Counted from the first letter of the stretch, positions 1 to 8,739 are shown. The stretch is 64,000 bases of DNA from M0108 sp044228795 (GCA_044228795.1 JBGAUE010000001.1:1-64000); one strand, 5' to 3'. Numbers and translations: made by a program. Notes: generated by a model not told the origin, from the sequence alone.

Positions 1-176
1 GGTTCGAACAGGGGCTGGAGCATGAGCCATAGCAAGCCCAATTGCTGGGTATCGAGCCGTTCCGTGATGAGTTCGCGGGGCAGACCCAGCAGGCGCACGG
101 CATAGCCGGCGGCGCGGCGTTGCTGGGGGGTGAGGCCGCTCAGGTCACGGCGCCAGCAGTCACGGATAAGAGTCAT
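1..176 (-). CDS. Hypothetical protein, partial (runs off left edge)
   Basis: An ATG at 174-176 opens a frame of 58 codons that stays open to the window edge, so the C-terminus is missing. The visible part is rich in Arg and Leu and has no motif I recognise. Its start lies 3 nt below the stop of the 141-aa gene at 179-604, so the two are almost certainly co-transcribed. The tight spacing and matching codon use are the main evidence that it is real. Function unknown. Confidence 0.5.
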   Translation of the reverse strand, partial: MTLIRDCWRRDLSGLTPQQRRAAGYAVRLLGLPRELITERLDTQQLGLLWLMLQPLFE

Positions 177-178
177 GG

Positions 179-604
179 TCAGGCCTCCTCGGTCCAGGGT
201 TGAAAACGGCGGCTGTCGTAGTGGTAGGCGATCAACTCGCCCCGGACGGTCCCTTCATCCCAGAGGACGCCGACAACCACATCCAGGGGCTCGCGGAAGT
301 AGGTGGCGCCCGCCTCGGTCATGGGGTCCAGCACCGGAGTGGCGAGGACCTCCAGCACGACGGCGGGTTGGCCATAGCGGGGAAAGCGCTTGTGTTTCAG
401 TCCCGGTTTCCAGGTCACCAGGTCGCCGGGGGCGAAGTCGTGGCGCCGCTTGAAGAGGCGATAACGCTCGCGCAGGACGACACCGAGGTCGCCACGCAGG
501 TCTTCCAGGGGCTCGTCTTCCAGCAAGTCCTGCTGGCGGTCGTTGCTCAGGCCGAGCTTGGCCATGAGTTCCAGGGATGACAGATTGTCGGGTTTGCGCG
601 CCAT
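179..604 (-). CDS. Hypothetical protein, 141 aa
   Basis: A soluble 141-residue protein with no signal peptide or membrane segment. The first half is charged and helical (many Leu, Glu, Arg, Asp). The second half, from about residue 55, looks beta-rich, with a stretch containing GDLVTWKPGL and a later VVVGVLWDEG segment, a pattern often seen in small SH3-like barrels. I do not recognise the family. It is followed at 3-nt spacing by the partial gene at the left edge, which suggests an operon within the mobile element. No function assigned. Confidence 0.55.
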   Translation of the reverse strand: MARKPDNLSSLELMAKLGLSNDRQQDLLEDEPLEDLRGDLGVVLRERYRLFKRRHDFAPGDLVTWKPGLKHKRFPRYGQPAVVLEVLATPVLDPMTEAGATYFREPLDVVVGVLWDEGTVRGELIAYHYDSRRFQPWTEEA

Positions 605-734
605 GGTGGCTGCCTCGCGGGGGTCGGCTGGGAAGGATGCGGTGGTGACGGCGGGCCCGGTCCTGGGGGCGTCACAAGTCCATGGCGGGCATTAAAACAG
701 GTCAGTGCGTCATGCTGTGTCGTACGGGACCTAA

Positions 735-1007
735 TCAGCCTTCCCCGTCAGGGAGCACCCGGGGAAACAGTAGGCGACCGCCGCGGTTTGAAGCGGCGGC
801 GCCGGGCTGCTTGGCCGGCCCACTTGGCGTCGTAGCCGCTGCTCCCCGGTGCCGCGGTCGGCCCTGCATGGCGGCGCCATTCCCGGCTGATCGTCGAGGG
901 GCACGGTGCAGAGTCCGCGCCATAGCGCGCAGACTCTGGCCCTCCTGGGCCATCACCATGATCGTCGCCCGTTCTTCGGCAGACAGTTGTTCGAAGTGCT
1001 TGGTCAT
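735..1007 (-). pseudogene. IS30-family transposase, N-terminal remnant with frameshift
   Basis: From the ATG at 1005-1007 the translation begins MTKHFEQLSAEERATIM and continues into EGQSLRAMARTLHRAP, the N-terminal helix-turn-helix region of IS30-type transposases. Near 903-906 the reading frame breaks. The expected continuation, PSTISREWRRHAG, is found in the neighbouring frame, consistent with loss of one base. The similarity ends after about 85-90 codons, whereas IS30 transposases are usually over 300 residues, so the DDE catalytic domain is absent. I saw no second end or inverted repeat. It is a dead fragment inside the integrated element. Confidence 0.7.
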
Positions 1008-1436
1008 CACAACACCTATAAGTGTAGAGGTGTTGCATTTGATCCTAGACTCCGCCGATGCTGCCGCTGTACCTCCGGCATGAGGAGATCGAGATCCTGG
1101 GGATCGTCTCCGGGGTGGTGCGGATGACGCCCTGAGGGGTGGCCACGGGGCGCAAGGGGCGGATGCCCAGGGCCAGGGCCCCCTTCTCAATGACGATGGC
1201 CCGGTGCTCGCTAACGCCGATGTCACCCTGGCGGAGGACCACAGCGGCAGCCGCACCGCCATCTCCCCGATCACGCTGACGCCCGCCAGTGGCTTAGGCT
1301 TGCGGCTGCGTCCATCGAGATTTTCACAGGCTTGAGCTAAGGCAAGCCCCTCGGGTTTCTATGCCGACGGACACCGCCTATGCCGCATCGCCTCCTAACA
1401 TTGGCTGAGGCATGTTAATAATCAGGAAAGATATTG
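1008..1436. other. Intergenic stretch, no gene recognised
   Basis: Several short open frames cross this 430-bp stretch on both strands, but none has a convincing ribosome binding site or a recognisable product. One minus-strand frame (1045-1242) may be a gene fragment but I cannot name it. The stretch separates the IS30 remnant from the broken channel gene and is probably decayed DNA. Confidence 0.4.
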
Positions 1437-2100
1437 ATGAACCGAGACTACGGCATCCAAACCCCCTCTGGCTACGGGCGGCTCATGGCAGCTATCCTGA
1501 TGTTCCTCGGAGTTCTGGCCTGGGGCACGGGCAAGGCAAGTCTGGGCCCAGAGCCTGGCGCCCCGGGCGCACCGAGCACAGCCAGCTCTTCACAAGCGAC
1601 TTACCCTATCGCTTGGCGCCACCCAGGTCTTCCGGTCCCTTGATCGTGCGGGCCAGGCTGGACATCAACCAGATCAACGAAATTGACGACGGCGCGGAAA
1701 ACTTTGAATTTTCCGGGGTGATGACCCTGATCTGGCGCGACCCTCGCCAGGCCTTCGATCCCGACGTGGAGGGGGTGGCCGAAAAGATCTATACGGGCAC
1801 TTTCCAGTTCGACGAGGTGTCGCCGGGCTGGTATCCACAAGTGGTGCTGGTCAACGAAGCGGGCCTCTACGAAAAGAGCGCGGTCATGCTGCGCGTCCGC
1901 CCGGACGGCACCTCAATTCTGACCGAGACCCTGAACGCCATCGCGGAATCCAAGCTGGTGATGAGGCGCTTTCCCTTCGACCGCCAGCATCTCGAGGCGG
2001 CCTTCCAGGTGCTGGGCTTCGACAAGGACGAGGTACAACTGGTGGCGGACGCCGAGCCGCCGCCGGCCGCGGCCACCAATACGAAGCATACCCGCGACCC
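1437..2100 (+). pseudogene. Pentameric ligand-gated ion channel, extracellular domain remnant
   Basis: An ATG at 1437 follows an AGGAAAG ribosome site and opens a signal-peptide-like sequence (hydrophobic core MAAILMFLGVLAWG). That frame stops at 1643. The next frame carries a beta-rich domain beginning LIVRARLDINQINEIDD and containing FEFSGVMTLIWRDPR, SPGWYPQVVLVNE, RVRPDGTSILTET and RRFPFDRQHLE. This is the pattern of the ligand-binding domain of bacterial Cys-loop-type channels (ELIC/GLIC family), where FPFDRQ lies in the signature loop. A single-base indel near 1635-1642 would join the two parts. The four-helix membrane domain that should follow is absent; after about 2050 the sequence becomes unrelated. 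It is a truncated, frameshifted pseudogene. Confidence 0.7.
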
Positions 2101-2343
2101 GGAGATAAGTCACACCGGTAAGGGCAAGCCCGGACACCCATCATGGGCGATGACCTTACGGCGGGCCTGGGGCTTGGTCGCCATCACCGCCGGTCCCGCC
2201 ACTACCCTCAGGCTCCTGCAAGGCCTCACCGTCACTCCAGAGGACGGCATCATGGGCATGCTCACCCTGGTAGGCTCACCGGCCGGGGAGGGCGGGCAGG
2301 AGGTTCATGCCCTTTGCCGGTGGCCTTCATGGCCGAGTGTCAT

Positions 2344-2577
2344 CTAGTGGCCAGGCTGGTGGCGGGGCCCGCTGCCCCACCAGACCAGAAGTTCCTCATC
2401 GCTGGCGGACCAGGCCCACCGATGCAACGTATCGTTCTCGTCATAGCCGCCATCGATGGCGGCAAGCAGGTCCTGCACCGCCGCGCGAATACAGGCGGGC
2501 GACCAGAGTTCTTGCTGGGTGGCGGGGTGCTGGGCCTCCAGGGCGCGGAGGCGGGCGACTTGACGAGGGCTGGGCAT
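2344..2577 (-). CDS. Hypothetical protein, 77 aa
   Basis: A small soluble protein starting MPSPRQVARLRALEAQ, with an acidic, Trp-containing C-terminal half (HRWAWSASDEELLVWW). It starts 2 nt below the stop of the 59-aa gene at 2580-2759, completing a compact run of three small genes behind the DUF5681 gene. I do not recognise the family. The operon-like packing supports it as real; its role in the element is unknown. Confidence 0.5.
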   Translation of the reverse strand: MPSPRQVARLRALEAQHPATQQELWSPACIRAAVQDLLAAIDGGYDENDTLHRWAWSASDEELLVWWGSGPRHQPGH

Positions 2578-2579
2578 GG

Positions 2580-2759
2580 CTATGTTCCGCGACCGGTGGG
2601 CGCGTCCAGTAAGCGCCGCAATTCGGTCTCGGACAAGCCTTTGAGCCAGGCAAACTCGGGATCAGCGCACAGGGCCGCTAACTCATCGTCGGGTAGGGCG
2701 GCGATGTGATTGAGTTCCAGCGCCAGGAGACGCGCATGGTTATCAGGGCTGGGCGGCAT
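2580..2759 (-). CDS. Hypothetical protein, 59 aa
   Basis: A short frame of 59 codons from an ATG at 2757-2759 to a TAG at 2580-2582. The predicted protein is acidic and helical, with repeated short patterns such as LPDDELAALC and LSETELRRLL. Its start overlaps the end of the DUF5681 gene by 17 nt in a different frame, and its stop is 2 nt before the start of the next gene. This translational packing is the reason to call it despite its size. Family and function unknown. Confidence 0.5.
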   Translation of the reverse strand: MPPSPDNHARLLALELNHIAALPDDELAALCADPEFAWLKGLSETELRRLLDAPTGRGT

Positions 2760-3147
2760 TGGCGGCGGTCTCCAGGGTGGACAGGCGACTCTCGAATTCC
2801 AGGGATTCGATGCTGCGGCTCAAAGAGGCCACGGTGGCGGCGAGTTTGGCGGCTTGATCCGGGTTGAGAGTCCCCTGCTCGATGCCCTCCAGGATGCGCC
2901 GGCTGGCTTCGGCCAGGCCGCCTAACGGGACCGGGGTCGGTGGCTCGGTGGGACGCAGGGGCGGCAGGCAGCGGTCAAGCAAGATCTTGGCGGCAGGGAC
3001 ATCGCCATCTTTGGCCCGTTCCTCTAGCGCCTTGAGGATTGCGGGTGCCTGGATCAACAGGTCGGCGCGTAGCTTCGCTTCCCCGGGGGCGCGGGGTTTG
3101 GCGGGTCTGCCCTGCGGATTGCCACTGGTGCCTTTGGTGAAGGCCAT
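2743..3147 (-). CDS. DUF5681 domain protein (phage-type)
   Basis: The 134-residue protein begins MAFTKGTSGNPQGRP, the N-terminal signature of DUF5681 proteins, which are commonly found in prophages and integrative elements near packaging genes. The rest is helical and charged, with a Pro-rich linker in the middle (about residues 60-75). The TKGTSGNP-type start followed by a helical body resembles small terminase-like proteins, but no terminase large subunit is visible here, so I do not assign that role. It heads a three-gene run (2743-3147, 2580-2759, 2344-2577). Confidence 0.65.
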   Translation of the reverse strand: MAFTKGTSGNPQGRPAKPRAPGEAKLRADLLIQAPAILKALEERAKDGDVPAAKILLDRCLPPLRPTEPPTPVPLGGLAEASRRILEGIEQGTLNPDQAAKLAATVASLSRSIESLEFESRLSTLETAANAAQP

Positions 3148-3184
3148 GCCTACTCCTTGTTACGCTGATCTGAACAACGGCGTT

Positions 3185-3418
3185 TCAGTCGAAAGGGTGC
3201 CCTTGGCTACAATCGCGACGGCGCGGCATTACTGTGGGGGGACGGTGGCGCCGGGCGGATAGTGCCTGCCGCTTGATTGCCCGCCAAGAGGCGGCCAGGT
3301 GGTCTGGGTCGACCGAGTCCGCCAGCGCGCGGACGGCACCGACCTTAGCGCCCGGGCGGAGGCGTTGGGCCATGAGGACGGCGGCGGCGGGGCTGGGCGC
3401 GTAGAGCCGAAGGTTCAT
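3185..3418 (-). CDS. Hypothetical protein, 77 aa
   Basis: A small basic protein with an Ala-rich N-terminal half (LYAPSPAAAVLMAQRL) and an Arg-rich tail. Its start overlaps the stop of the Cys-rich gene at 3415-3774 by 4 nt, an arrangement typical of coupled genes. No family recognised. The overlap and strand are the main evidence. Confidence 0.45.
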   Translation of the reverse strand: MNLRLYAPSPAAAVLMAQRLRPGAKVGAVRALADSVDPDHLAASWRAIKRQALSARRHRPPTVMPRRRDCSQGHPFD

Positions 3419-3774
3419 GGTGTGTCCTCGATGTCAACAGCGAAACCGATCAGACGACGCGCGAGACCCGGAGGGGCAGACCGGCACCACCACCCGGAGG
3501 TGATCTCCAAAACTCGGTTGAAGCAGGAGGGGCACAAGACGCGGCATACCAGACGGTTAGTCGTTTTGCCGCAATAGCAGCAGTGAGTGAAGTCGATGAC
3601 TGGGGGCTGGGGCTCGCCCGCGTGGGCGGCGCCGGTCTCGCAACCAACGCATGAATGGAACCGGCCCTCGGCGGTCGCGTCACGGTGCCGGCGCCAAGCG
3701 GTGGCGCAGGCGGCGATGGTCAGGCGGAGGCCCCCGTGGTGGCGGGGGCAGGTGAACAGTTGCTGTTCGAGCAT
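3415..3774 (-). CDS. Cys-rich zinc-ribbon-like protein
   Basis: From an internal ATG at 3772-3774 the product is 119 aa with several paired cysteines: a first CPRHH motif, then CVGC, CCYC and finally LCPSC near the C-terminus, spaced as expected for zinc ribbons. The frame is open upstream to 3885, so the true start is uncertain; I prefer the internal start because the upstream residues look unconserved. Such small zinc proteins are common in phage-like elements as DNA-binding or transcription-modulating factors, but that role is only an inference. Confidence 0.45.
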   Translation of the reverse strand: MLEQQLFTCPRHHGGLRLTIAACATAWRRHRDATAEGRFHSCVGCETGAAHAGEPQPPVIDFTHCCYCGKTTNRLVCRVLCPSCFNRVLEITSGWWCRSAPPGLARRLIGFAVDIEDTP

Positions 3775-3881
3775 TTGAGCGCGGTCCAAGCTGAGTGGGC
3801 TTGGCCCAATTAGGGGATCACGACAACATATTTGCACCTTGCAGTAAGGTTGCCGGTGAAACCCGTAGCAACTTAGTGGTA

Positions 3882-4097
3882 TCAAAGGGCGCGCGTGCCT
3901 GCTGATACCCCCAAGCGTGGTTTAGTGATCAGCCGTGCCATTGCCCTGGAGCCAGCTTCCTGGTTGGGGGCGATCCGGGTGATAGCAGTGTCCTGTTCGG
4001 GCACCCCGGACGGGTCGAGCAGTTCGAGGATCAGGTCGGCCTTACGCGCCGCAATGACCGCGCGGTGGTCGGGATTGCCGGTCAGCTGGGCCAGCAT
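3882..4097 (-). CDS. Hypothetical protein, 71 aa
   Basis: A 71-codon frame starting MLAQLTGNPDHRAVIAARK, soluble and helical in its first half, with a basic tail. It lies downstream of the helicase gene on the same strand after a 112-nt gap in which I see no other clear gene. No family recognised. It could be real or chance in this GC-rich DNA. Confidence 0.35.
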   Translation of the reverse strand: MLAQLTGNPDHRAVIAARKADLILELLDPSGVPEQDTAITRIAPNQEAGSRAMARLITKPRLGVSAGTRAL

Positions 4098-4209
4098 ATA
4101 TTACCCCGTCCCCGCACGGTCAGCCGGACGGCCCTCAGCCTGGAGAGCCGCGATGATGGTGGTGGGGATCATCGCAGCCTCCGGCAGTTCGCCATCTCTG
4201 CTATCGACA

Positions 4210-5718
4210 TCATGCCTGCCTCCGATGCGCGGCCCGAATGCGGTCATAGAGGTTGCGATTCCGAATCCAGCGCGCCACCTCTGCCGTTGGAGTCAAGGGT
4301 GGCAGGTTGCGCCAGGCCCAGGGGATGCGGACGTTAGGGTGTCGGGCGGTCGTCAAATGAAACGCCCGGCCCGGCTTCTGCCCATGCGCTAGGGCGTAGC
4401 CCATCGCCATGAGATAGAACTCTTGGGGGGTCTCCCGTGCCCCGTCATGGCTCCCCGGGACCGCACTGCCGAACTCCACCAGCTGCCCCTCGCGGTTGAC
4501 GATGCGGGAACCACTTACTGGACGGTCGAGCCCGCACTGGCGACAGGTGATTTCATCGGGGTCCATGACCGCACCGCAAGATTTGCAGGCGATGAAGGGG
4601 GCCTGCTCCTTGCGCTTCTTCTTGGCCGGGTCTGGCTTGTCGCCCCTGTCCAAGTCCGGGACGGTGAAATGATGGGGTAATCCGTGCTTGAGGCTGTTGC
4701 CGCTATGGTCGAGGATGATGCAGTCGCACTTGCCGGGCGCGGTGCGGATGCCACGCCCACATTGCTGGATGTGCAGGGCCAGGCTCAGGGTGGGTCGGGC
4801 CAGAATCAGACAGGCCGCATCGGGGACGTTAAAGCCGATGCCCAGGACGTTGACCGAGGTCAGCAGCTTGATGGCACCCGACCGGAAGCCTTGAATCAGG
4901 TCGCGGCGCTCGTTGGCCTCGGTGTAGGCATCAATATGGGCCGCACTGACCCCCGCTGCCACGAAGTCGTCGCGGATGCTCTTGCTGTGGGCGATGTTGA
5001 CCGCGAAGCATAGCGTGGGCCGCTGTTCGCCCTTCTCCAGCCAGGTTCTCACGATGTCGCCGACCAATTCCTTGCGGTTCATGGCGGCGCCCAGCTCCCC
5101 CTCCTTGTAGTCGTAGCCCGCCGTCGTGGTCCCGCAACTCACCCCCTCCAGGGCGCTGAGGACCGCATCCGCCGCAGGCGCGAAGGCACGGACCGGGACC
5201 AGGAACCCATCCTCGGTCAACTGGCGGATGGTGGGGCCCCGCACCAGGTTGGTGAAATGCTTGCCCAGCCCCTTGCGGAGCGGGGTCGCGGACAAGCCGA
5301 TGAACGCCTTTTCGACCCAGTTAGCCATCAGCCGGATGTGCTCCGAATGCAGGATGTGGCACTCGTCGATAATGGCGAAGTCCAGCCAGTCAGGGGCGGA
5401 CCGGGATCTGATCGACTGGATACTGGCCACGATGATTTCGTCCTGGCGGGTGTAAGAGGTGTCCTCGCCCCGCAAAATGCCGACGTTGAGCCCGATGCCA
5501 GCAAAGGTCTCGGCGGCCTGACCGCACAGTTCGATGCGGTCCACGATGAAGAGCATTTTCCCGCCATTCTCGGCGGCGCGGTGCCCCAGGTGGGCGGCGA
5601 TCACCGTCTTACCCGCCCCGGTGGCCAGGCCGACAACCTGCCGGTGGTGCCCTTGCTGGTAGCCGCACGTCAGGTCGTCGATGACCTGGGTTTGATGGGG
5701 ATAGAGGTCGAACATCAT
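4210..5718 (-). CDS. SF2 DEAD/DEAH-type helicase (phage/element replication)
   Basis: A 502-aa superfamily 2 helicase. Visible motifs are the Q-like YPHQTQVIDDL at the start, Walker A ATGAGKT (residues 32-38), the DECH box (about residue 118), the SAT motif in GLSATPLRKGLG, and a C-terminal helicase domain with the QCGRGIRT pattern of motif VI. Near residue 380 two CxxC pairs (CKSC and CRQC) form a zinc ribbon, a feature of phage-type members. It overlaps the primase gene by 4 nt, so the two probably act together in replication or repair of the element. No nuclease domain is seen, which argues against a restriction subunit. Confidence 0.8.
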   Translation of the reverse strand: MMFDLYPHQTQVIDDLTCGYQQGHHRQVVGLATGAGKTVIAAHLGHRAAENGGKMLFIVDRIELCGQAAETFAGIGLNVGILRGEDTSYTRQDEIIVASIQSIRSRSAPDWLDFAIIDECHILHSEHIRLMANWVEKAFIGLSATPLRKGLGKHFTNLVRGPTIRQLTEDGFLVPVRAFAPAADAVLSALEGVSCGTTTAGYDYKEGELGAAMNRKELVGDIVRTWLEKGEQRPTLCFAVNIAHSKSIRDDFVAAGVSAAHIDAYTEANERRDLIQGFRSGAIKLLTSVNVLGIGFNVPDAACLILARPTLSLALHIQQCGRGIRTAPGKCDCIILDHSGNSLKHGLPHHFTVPDLDRGDKPDPAKKKRKEQAPFIACKSCGAVMDPDEITCRQCGLDRPVSGSRIVNREGQLVEFGSAVPGSHDGARETPQEFYLMAMGYALAHGQKPGRAFHLTTARHPNVRIPWAWRNLPPLTPTAEVARWIRNRNLYDRIRAAHRRQA

Positions 5719-6761
5719 CCCGCCCTCCTGGCCTGGAAAGCCGCGCTACAGAAGGCGTCGGCATCCCCCCACCGGGACATCACGTCGCGGATGTCGCGGT
5801 CGGCGCAGTGCCCGTGCTTACAGTGGAATCCCGGCCAGCCGTCACCATCGGTCTCGAAGATGACGGTATCTGACCCCCCTGTCGGGCTCGGTGTCGAATG
5901 CTCTGCCTGCCAGGGACAGCGAACCCCGTGGATGTGCCCCGCCAGAGGGCCGATATAGGCTCCGTGGCTGGCGAACCAGGCCATCACGTCGAGGGTGACA
6001 TAGTCACCCATAGCCCCCGGCGCCAAGGCCGTGGCGGGGCTCCTGGTGGCTCCTATCACACGGGGACGCGACTGGGCCGCGTAGAGATTCGCCAGCCCCT
6101 CGACCTGGCGCGGGTGAACCTGGCGCCAGTCCGACGGCATCATGACGGCCGATTGCCGGTGAGGGCGCTCAGGGTGGCTGATCCCTTTGCGCTTGATGCT
6201 CCCGTACAGGGCGCACAGCCGGGCCGGATTGCGCACACTGCGGTCGAACGCCACCTCGTCGTCACCAAACTCCAGGGCCAGGCCGGCATAAATGATCTTC
6301 AGCTGCGCCGCCGTCTCGGGGGTGTTGGGGAGGGCGGTGCGATACTGGACGTGCCAGCCGTTACCACTCATCGCCATCATTGGCAGGGGCCAGCCGAGAG
6401 TCGCCAGCTTGGTCACCAACCCCCGGGCGCGCACCTCGGCGGCGGCCAGTTCGGTAGCCGTGCTCGATTGCCCCTTGGGGCGCTCCGGGTCGAAGTCGAA
6501 GAAGAGTCGGGTGTAGCGCTGAATACAGGCGTCAGGGGTCCGGTTACCTGCCCGGCTGGCCAGGTGGTCGGTCAGTCTGGCCGGGTCGATGCGGTTGAGG
6601 GTGGAAAAGAGGTTGCCTAGTTCATGTACCCGGGCGGCAGTGCCGAGGAGGCTATCGGTGTCTCCGTGCCAGGTGCTCCAAAGCCTGCCGTTAGCCAGGT
6701 GGCAAAGCTCCACCGTGCCGGCGTCAGCAAACAGGCGGTCGTAGTAGGGACGGATGTTCAT
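5715..6761 (-). CDS. AEP-type primase-like protein
   Basis: A 348-aa protein with the marks of archaeo-eukaryotic primase-like proteins of mobile elements: a strand ending RLFFDFDPERP (about residue 90, the acidic metal-binding motif), SGNGWHVQYR (about residue 150) and DRSVRNPARLCALYGSIKRKG (about residues 195-215). The C-terminal part has Cys and His residues (CPWQAEH, FHCKHGHC) that could bind zinc. It is coupled by 4-nt overlaps to the helicase below and the replication-type gene above, which suggests a replication module. I infer primer synthesis on element DNA; the exact family is uncertain. Confidence 0.65.
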   Translation of the reverse strand: MNIRPYYDRLFADAGTVELCHLANGRLWSTWHGDTDSLLGTAARVHELGNLFSTLNRIDPARLTDHLASRAGNRTPDACIQRYTRLFFDFDPERPKGQSSTATELAAAEVRARGLVTKLATLGWPLPMMAMSGNGWHVQYRTALPNTPETAAQLKIIYAGLALEFGDDEVAFDRSVRNPARLCALYGSIKRKGISHPERPHRQSAVMMPSDWRQVHPRQVEGLANLYAAQSRPRVIGATRSPATALAPGAMGDYVTLDVMAWFASHGAYIGPLAGHIHGVRCPWQAEHSTPSPTGGSDTVIFETDGDGWPGFHCKHGHCADRDIRDVMSRWGDADAFCSAAFQARRAG

Positions 6762-7345
6762 GCCAACTCCTCCCGGTCAAAGCCGTTCTCGTCGAGCAGC
6801 GGGAATGGGTTGTTGGAGGGTCGGCCCGGTTGGGGGGGGATAGGGAGAGGCACAGGGACAGGTAGAGGATTAGGGCCGGCATGGCATCCCCCAGCGGATG
6901 CCCCATCCCAAGGGGCATGGCATGGGGCATCGGTAGCCCCTTCCGGCATCCCGTAGCGATGGCGGAAGACGGCGATCAGGTCGCTTTGGGGCAGGGCCTC
7001 AAGGTGCCCTAGGATGGTGCGAATGCGCTTATCTCCCGCTTTCCAATCCCTTGAAACCTGATGCGAAAGCATGGTGCGAACGAAAATCACGCCCGTCTCG
7101 CGGTCGTACTGGCAAAACCGCTCCTGCTCCAGGATGGTCACGATGTCCAGAAACTCATCCCGCGATAGGCTGAGTTCGTCAGCGGCGGTCCCCGCGGGGA
7201 GGTAATAAATGCCGCTCATGTGGGAGTGCGGACAGGCGGTGAGATACAGGGCCGCCAGGGCGGCTTGGGGCCCGTGCTGGTGGATCAGTTTCCGTCCGGT
7301 GCCCGCGATGAAGAAGCGAGACTTGAGGATGCTGGAATTACGCAT
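6758..7345 (-). CDS. Replication-module protein, probable helix-turn-helix
   Basis: Starting at the ATG at 7343-7345, which overlaps the stop of the ParB-like gene, the product is 195 aa. The first 130 residues are well ordered (SRFFIAGTGRKLIHQH, LYLTACPHSHMSGIYYLP, FCQYDRETGVIFVRTML). This resembles the winged-helix region of phage replication-initiation proteins, which contain such a GIYYLP-type strand. The last 60 residues are Pro-rich and probably disordered. A longer open frame upstream overlaps the ParB-like gene and is not used. Its stop overlaps the primase start. Role inferred from context only. Confidence 0.55.
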   Translation of the reverse strand: MRNSSILKSRFFIAGTGRKLIHQHGPQAALAALYLTACPHSHMSGIYYLPAGTAADELSLSRDEFLDIVTILEQERFCQYDRETGVIFVRTMLSHQVSRDWKAGDKRIRTILGHLEALPQSDLIAVFRHRYGMPEGATDAPCHAPWDGASAGGCHAGPNPLPVPVPLPIPPQPGRPSNNPFPLLDENGFDREELA

Positions 7346-8243
7346 CGCCCTGGCCCTCCATGTCGGCGCCGAACCGGCCCTCCAGCCAGGTGAGCATGGC
7401 CCGCAGGTTGCCCATGACCCTGGCCGCATCCTCTGGCAGCAGGTCGTCGAGCACCTCGCGCAACCTGCCGATGGCTCCGGACAGTGCCAGGGCACGGTCC
7501 ATAGCGATCTTCGCCGGGTTGCCCGTGGGTGGTGGCGCAGGGGGGCTCTTGGGTGCGCTGGCTTTCTGTGAGGCCGTCTTACCCTGGGCCTTGGGTGTTG
7601 GGGCTCCACGGGCCTTGCCATCCTTGCCGATGCGCTTCCGCGCAGGGGGTGGCGCAGGGGGTGGCGCAGGGGGTAGCGCGGGCGGTGGGGTGGAGTAGGC
7701 GGGGGTGCCCTCGTCCTCGTCGATGATCCAGTAACCGAGGTCGTCGTCGGTCGTTTGTACGGTTTCGTCAACTGCGGAAATTCCGCAGTTGCTTAACTCC
7801 TTTCTGGCTGCGCCCACTGTTTTGTCGAAGCATCCGACTTTTTCCGCAATCGCCCGATCAGATAGCGATCTCCATTCGCCATCCGTCAACAGGGTGGTGA
7901 TCGCCCGCCGCACATCCGCGCGGTTGCGGCGCAGGCCGTGATCCCGATTGGCCCCGACGGCGAAGAGGGTGGCGTCCCGCTTGGTGCCCTCCCGCACTTC
8001 GGCTTTTATCTCGGCCTGTCCGGCTTCGTCGGACGCTTCGAGGCGGTGATAACCATCCGCCAGCCAATACGTCCCGCCGTCGTGAAATACAACAACCGGC
8101 GGGAAAATGGCTCCCGATTTCATCACTTCGGTATATTCGGCAACGATGGTGTTATTCAGAACACCTTCTCGTTGCTGAATTGCCTGATCGGTACGGATTG
8201 ACCGCAGCGGGAGCAAAATAATAGAATGTTCCTCTTGCTTCAT
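7338..8243 (-). CDS. ParB/Srx-like domain protein
   Basis: A 301-aa protein with an N-terminal ParB-like domain: LPLRSIRTDQAIQQR, then FPPVVVFHDGGTYWLADGYHRLEA (about residues 45-70; the GYHR box is the hallmark of ParB/sulfiredoxin folds), followed by a helix-turn-helix-like segment (LSDRAIAEKVGCFDKTVGAARKEL, about 130-155). The C-terminal half holds a Pro/Ala-rich linker of tandem APPPAPPP-type units around 180-230 and a helical tail. In mobile elements such proteins act in partition, nuclease or transcriptional roles; which one applies here is not visible. Confidence 0.7.
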   Translation of the reverse strand: MKQEEHSIILLPLRSIRTDQAIQQREGVLNNTIVAEYTEVMKSGAIFPPVVVFHDGGTYWLADGYHRLEASDEAGQAEIKAEVREGTKRDATLFAVGANRDHGLRRNRADVRRAITTLLTDGEWRSLSDRAIAEKVGCFDKTVGAARKELSNCGISAVDETVQTTDDDLGYWIIDEDEGTPAYSTPPPALPPAPPPAPPPARKRIGKDGKARGAPTPKAQGKTASQKASAPKSPPAPPPTGNPAKIAMDRALALSGAIGRLREVLDDLLPEDAARVMGNLRAMLTWLEGRFGADMEGQGDA

Positions 8244-8286
8244 TGGATTGTCTCGTTAGCCCCTGCTCGTCACGGGGGCTTTTTGT

Positions 8287-8736
8287 TTAACAGGTGATCT
8301 CGGCCATGGCCAGTTCGGCGATACGGCGCAGAAACCCGCCAGCGGCGTTATCTGGGCAAAGGGCCTCCCCCTGCTTGGCCGCCGCGTCCATCAGATTGCA
8401 GAGGTCGTTTACATTGCGCTGGCGGCGCAATGCGTCGATGGTGCGGCTCTCCACCTCTTCCCAATGCGCCATGAGTCGCTTTTGGGCCAAGTCGCTTTCC
8501 TCTTCGCAGTCATTGTCCAAACAACTATCGAAGGCGGATTCCAGTTCATCCCCGTGCTTATCGGTCCACCATTCAATCCATCCCGGCGAATCGCCCTCGG
8601 GCTCATGGAATTCGATGGTCGGATAACCGGCTTGGCGGATCCGCTTCATGTAAGCTATTAGTTCTGACTGCATGGATTCGACGATCTTGCTGGGCATAGA
8701 AAACTCCCGCCCCTCATAGCTGAAGGGCTTTGTCAT
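8287..8736 (-). CDS. Hypothetical protein, 149 aa
   Basis: An acidic soluble protein with a central WIEWWTDKHGDEL segment, a run of acidic residues (DNDCEEESD) and a helical C-terminus ending AELAMAEITC. No signal peptide, membrane segment or known motif. Its start lies 4 nt below the stop of the 114-aa gene, so the pair is likely co-transcribed. Family not recognised. Confidence 0.55.
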   Translation of the reverse strand: MTKPFSYEGREFSMPSKIVESMQSELIAYMKRIRQAGYPTIEFHEPEGDSPGWIEWWTDKHGDELESAFDSCLDNDCEEESDLAQKRLMAHWEEVESRTIDALRRQRNVNDLCNLMDAAAKQGEALCPDNAAGGFLRRIAELAMAEITC

Positions 8737-8739
8737 TGG

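Noticed and set aside
4098..4209. Very short frame (23-36 codons) between helicase and the 71-aa gene
   Set aside because: No start codon with a ribosome site and no recognisable product.
6758..7771. Extended 337-codon reading of the replication-module gene
   Set aside because: The first 140 codons overlap the ParB-like gene in another frame and are low-complexity Arg/Pro; the coupled ATG at 7343-7345 is the better start.
8255..8290. Hairpin CCCC...GGGG followed by TTTTT on the plus strand
   Set aside because: It has the form of a terminator, but no plus-strand gene precedes it, and on the minus strand the T-run is on the wrong side.
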